DNA from: Paenibacillus pectinilyticus
Lineage (GTDB): Bacteria > Bacillota > Bacilli > Paenibacillales > NBRC-103111
Direction: 5' to 3'
Length of the DNA stretch: 64,000 nucleotides
Assembly: GCF_001700435.1 (NCBI RefSeq)
Contig: NZ_LYPC01000016.1
Coordinates: 1-64,000, forward strand
A program made the position numbers and the translations under genes. Within the stretch, counting starts at the first letter, position 1; the number at the start of each line of letters is the position of its first letter. The notes under the pieces are model-generated. The model was not told where the DNA came from. It did no database searches and was given only the letters and a program-made list of their open reading frames with translations. This document shows positions 63,638 through 64,000 of the stretch, in pieces.

Positions 63638-63664
63638 TATAAAGCGTTTTCAAGTTGGTGTCAA
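63636..63664 (-). promoter_or_regulatory. 5'-nucleotidase promoter with cre-like spacer
   Basis: TTGACA (63659-63664), 17-bp spacer and TATAGT (63636-63641). The spacer/-10 region carries TGAAAACGCTTTAT (63639-63652), 12 of 14 to the cre consensus. So repression by both CcpA and a LacI-type protein is possible. Confidence 0.82.
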
Positions 63665-63700
63665 TAGTTCGTTTTTGGATCATGTGCTTGTAACGTGCGT

Positions 63701-64000
63701 ATCCTAGTTCGACTAGTGCTGAACTGAGCCGAGGGGATAGGTTTTGCTTTGGGTACTATACCGTTAGCTCAGGGTGTGGTTCGACTATCGTTGGACTGAG
63801 CGGACGGGATGGTGGGGATAGGTTTTTCTTTGGGCACTATACCGTTAGCTCAGGGTGTGGTTCGACTATCGTTGGACTGAGCGGACGGGATAGTGGGGGG
63901 AGGTTTTTCTTTGGGCACTATACCGTTAGTTCAGGAAGTGGTTCGACTAGTGCTGGACTGAGCGGACGGGATAGTGGGGGGAGGTTTTGCTATGAGTAGT
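63701..64000. repeat. array of 81-bp repeats, each with a 12-bp-stem hairpin
   Basis: Three 81-bp units begin ACTATACCGTTAG at 63755, 63836 and 63917; a partial diverged copy lies at 63701-63754. The array runs off the window. In each unit CCGTTAGCTCAG pairs with CTGAGCGGACGG (one mismatch, one G-U) around a 23-nt loop containing GGTTCGACTA. In the first unit the arms are 63761-63772 and 63796-63807. Units 1 and 2 differ by few substitutions. No reading frame of meaningful length crosses the array. Confidence 0.85.

Noticed and set aside
63755-64000. tRNA-like words (TTAGCTCAG and GGTTCGA) in the 81-bp repeats
   Set aside because: The two words are only a few bases apart, with no acceptor, anticodon or variable arms, so no tRNA can form.

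Overview
The window reads as chromosomal DNA of a low-to-mid GC, spore-forming, S-layer-bearing Firmicute, most likely Paenibacillus or a close Paenibacillaceae relative. The basis is the Bacillus-type 16S 5' end with tandem rrn promoters, strong AGGAGG-type ribosome binding sites, several SLH-anchored proteins, a YesM/YesN two-component pair next to a CUT1 sugar ABC system, a YjcZ-type sporulation micro-protein, Ctc/L25 and CcpA-type cre boxes. No phage, insertion sequence, CRISPR array or tRNA was recognised.

Layout. 1-480: 5' end of a 16S gene on the minus strand with leader and two promoters. 0.5-10 kb: a broken histidine-kinase remnant, a tandem-repeat Gln/Asn/Ser/Tyr-rich protein, an SDR dehydrogenase, a Gfo/Idh/MocA-like oxidoreductase with a nucleoside-hydrolase-like protein and an AraC regulator, then two ECF sigma-factor units side by side (an ECF42-like factor with its DGPF/YciI partner, and a SnoaL-tailed factor with an AHSA1/SRPBCC protein). 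10-22 kb: a 2476-residue SLH surface protein carrying a PHP phosphoesterase domain, a HupE/UreJ-like membrane protein, a WG-repeat protein, Ctc/L25 behind a sigma-B-like promoter, and an AEC permease.

22.7-38.9 kb looks like a glycan-use region: a GH38-like DUF5054 protein, a YesM/YesN pair, a CUT1 ABC importer (binding protein plus two permeases), a secreted GH-A clan glycosidase with four C-terminal discoidin-like modules, and a DeoR - mannose-6-phosphate isomerase - ROK kinase operon. Together these fit capture and breakdown of a glycan to a hexose that enters glycolysis as fructose-6-phosphate; mannose is the best guess from the isomerase and the GH38-like protein. Two cre-like sites sit here.

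39-51.8 kb is a mixed stretch: an oxalate-decarboxylase-like bicupin with an altered lid loop, the YjcZ micro-protein, a PhyH oxygenase with a divergent AraC regulator, a chemoreceptor, a LysR-rhodanese-M55 aminopeptidase run, a TetR/hydrolase divergon whose hydrolase is frameshifted, a DUF2975 membrane protein with a large palindromic operator, and an HTH - unknown - ClpP cassette.

51.8-63.7 kb is a nucleotide-scavenging unit, all on the minus strand: an SLH-anchored 5'-nucleotidase outside the cell, a BMP-family lipoprotein, ABC ATPase and two permeases for nucleoside import, a nucleoside hydrolase, a ribokinase-like kinase, a PQ-loop protein, a LacI-type repressor and an MFS transporter. 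Near-identical CG-centred palindromes lie before the nucleotidase and before the lipoprotein, and the nucleotidase is preceded by a 17-codon leader reading frame. The right edge (63.7-64 kb) holds a non-coding array of 81-bp repeats, each able to fold into a 12-bp-stem hairpin. It runs off the window and is one of the least explained signals here.
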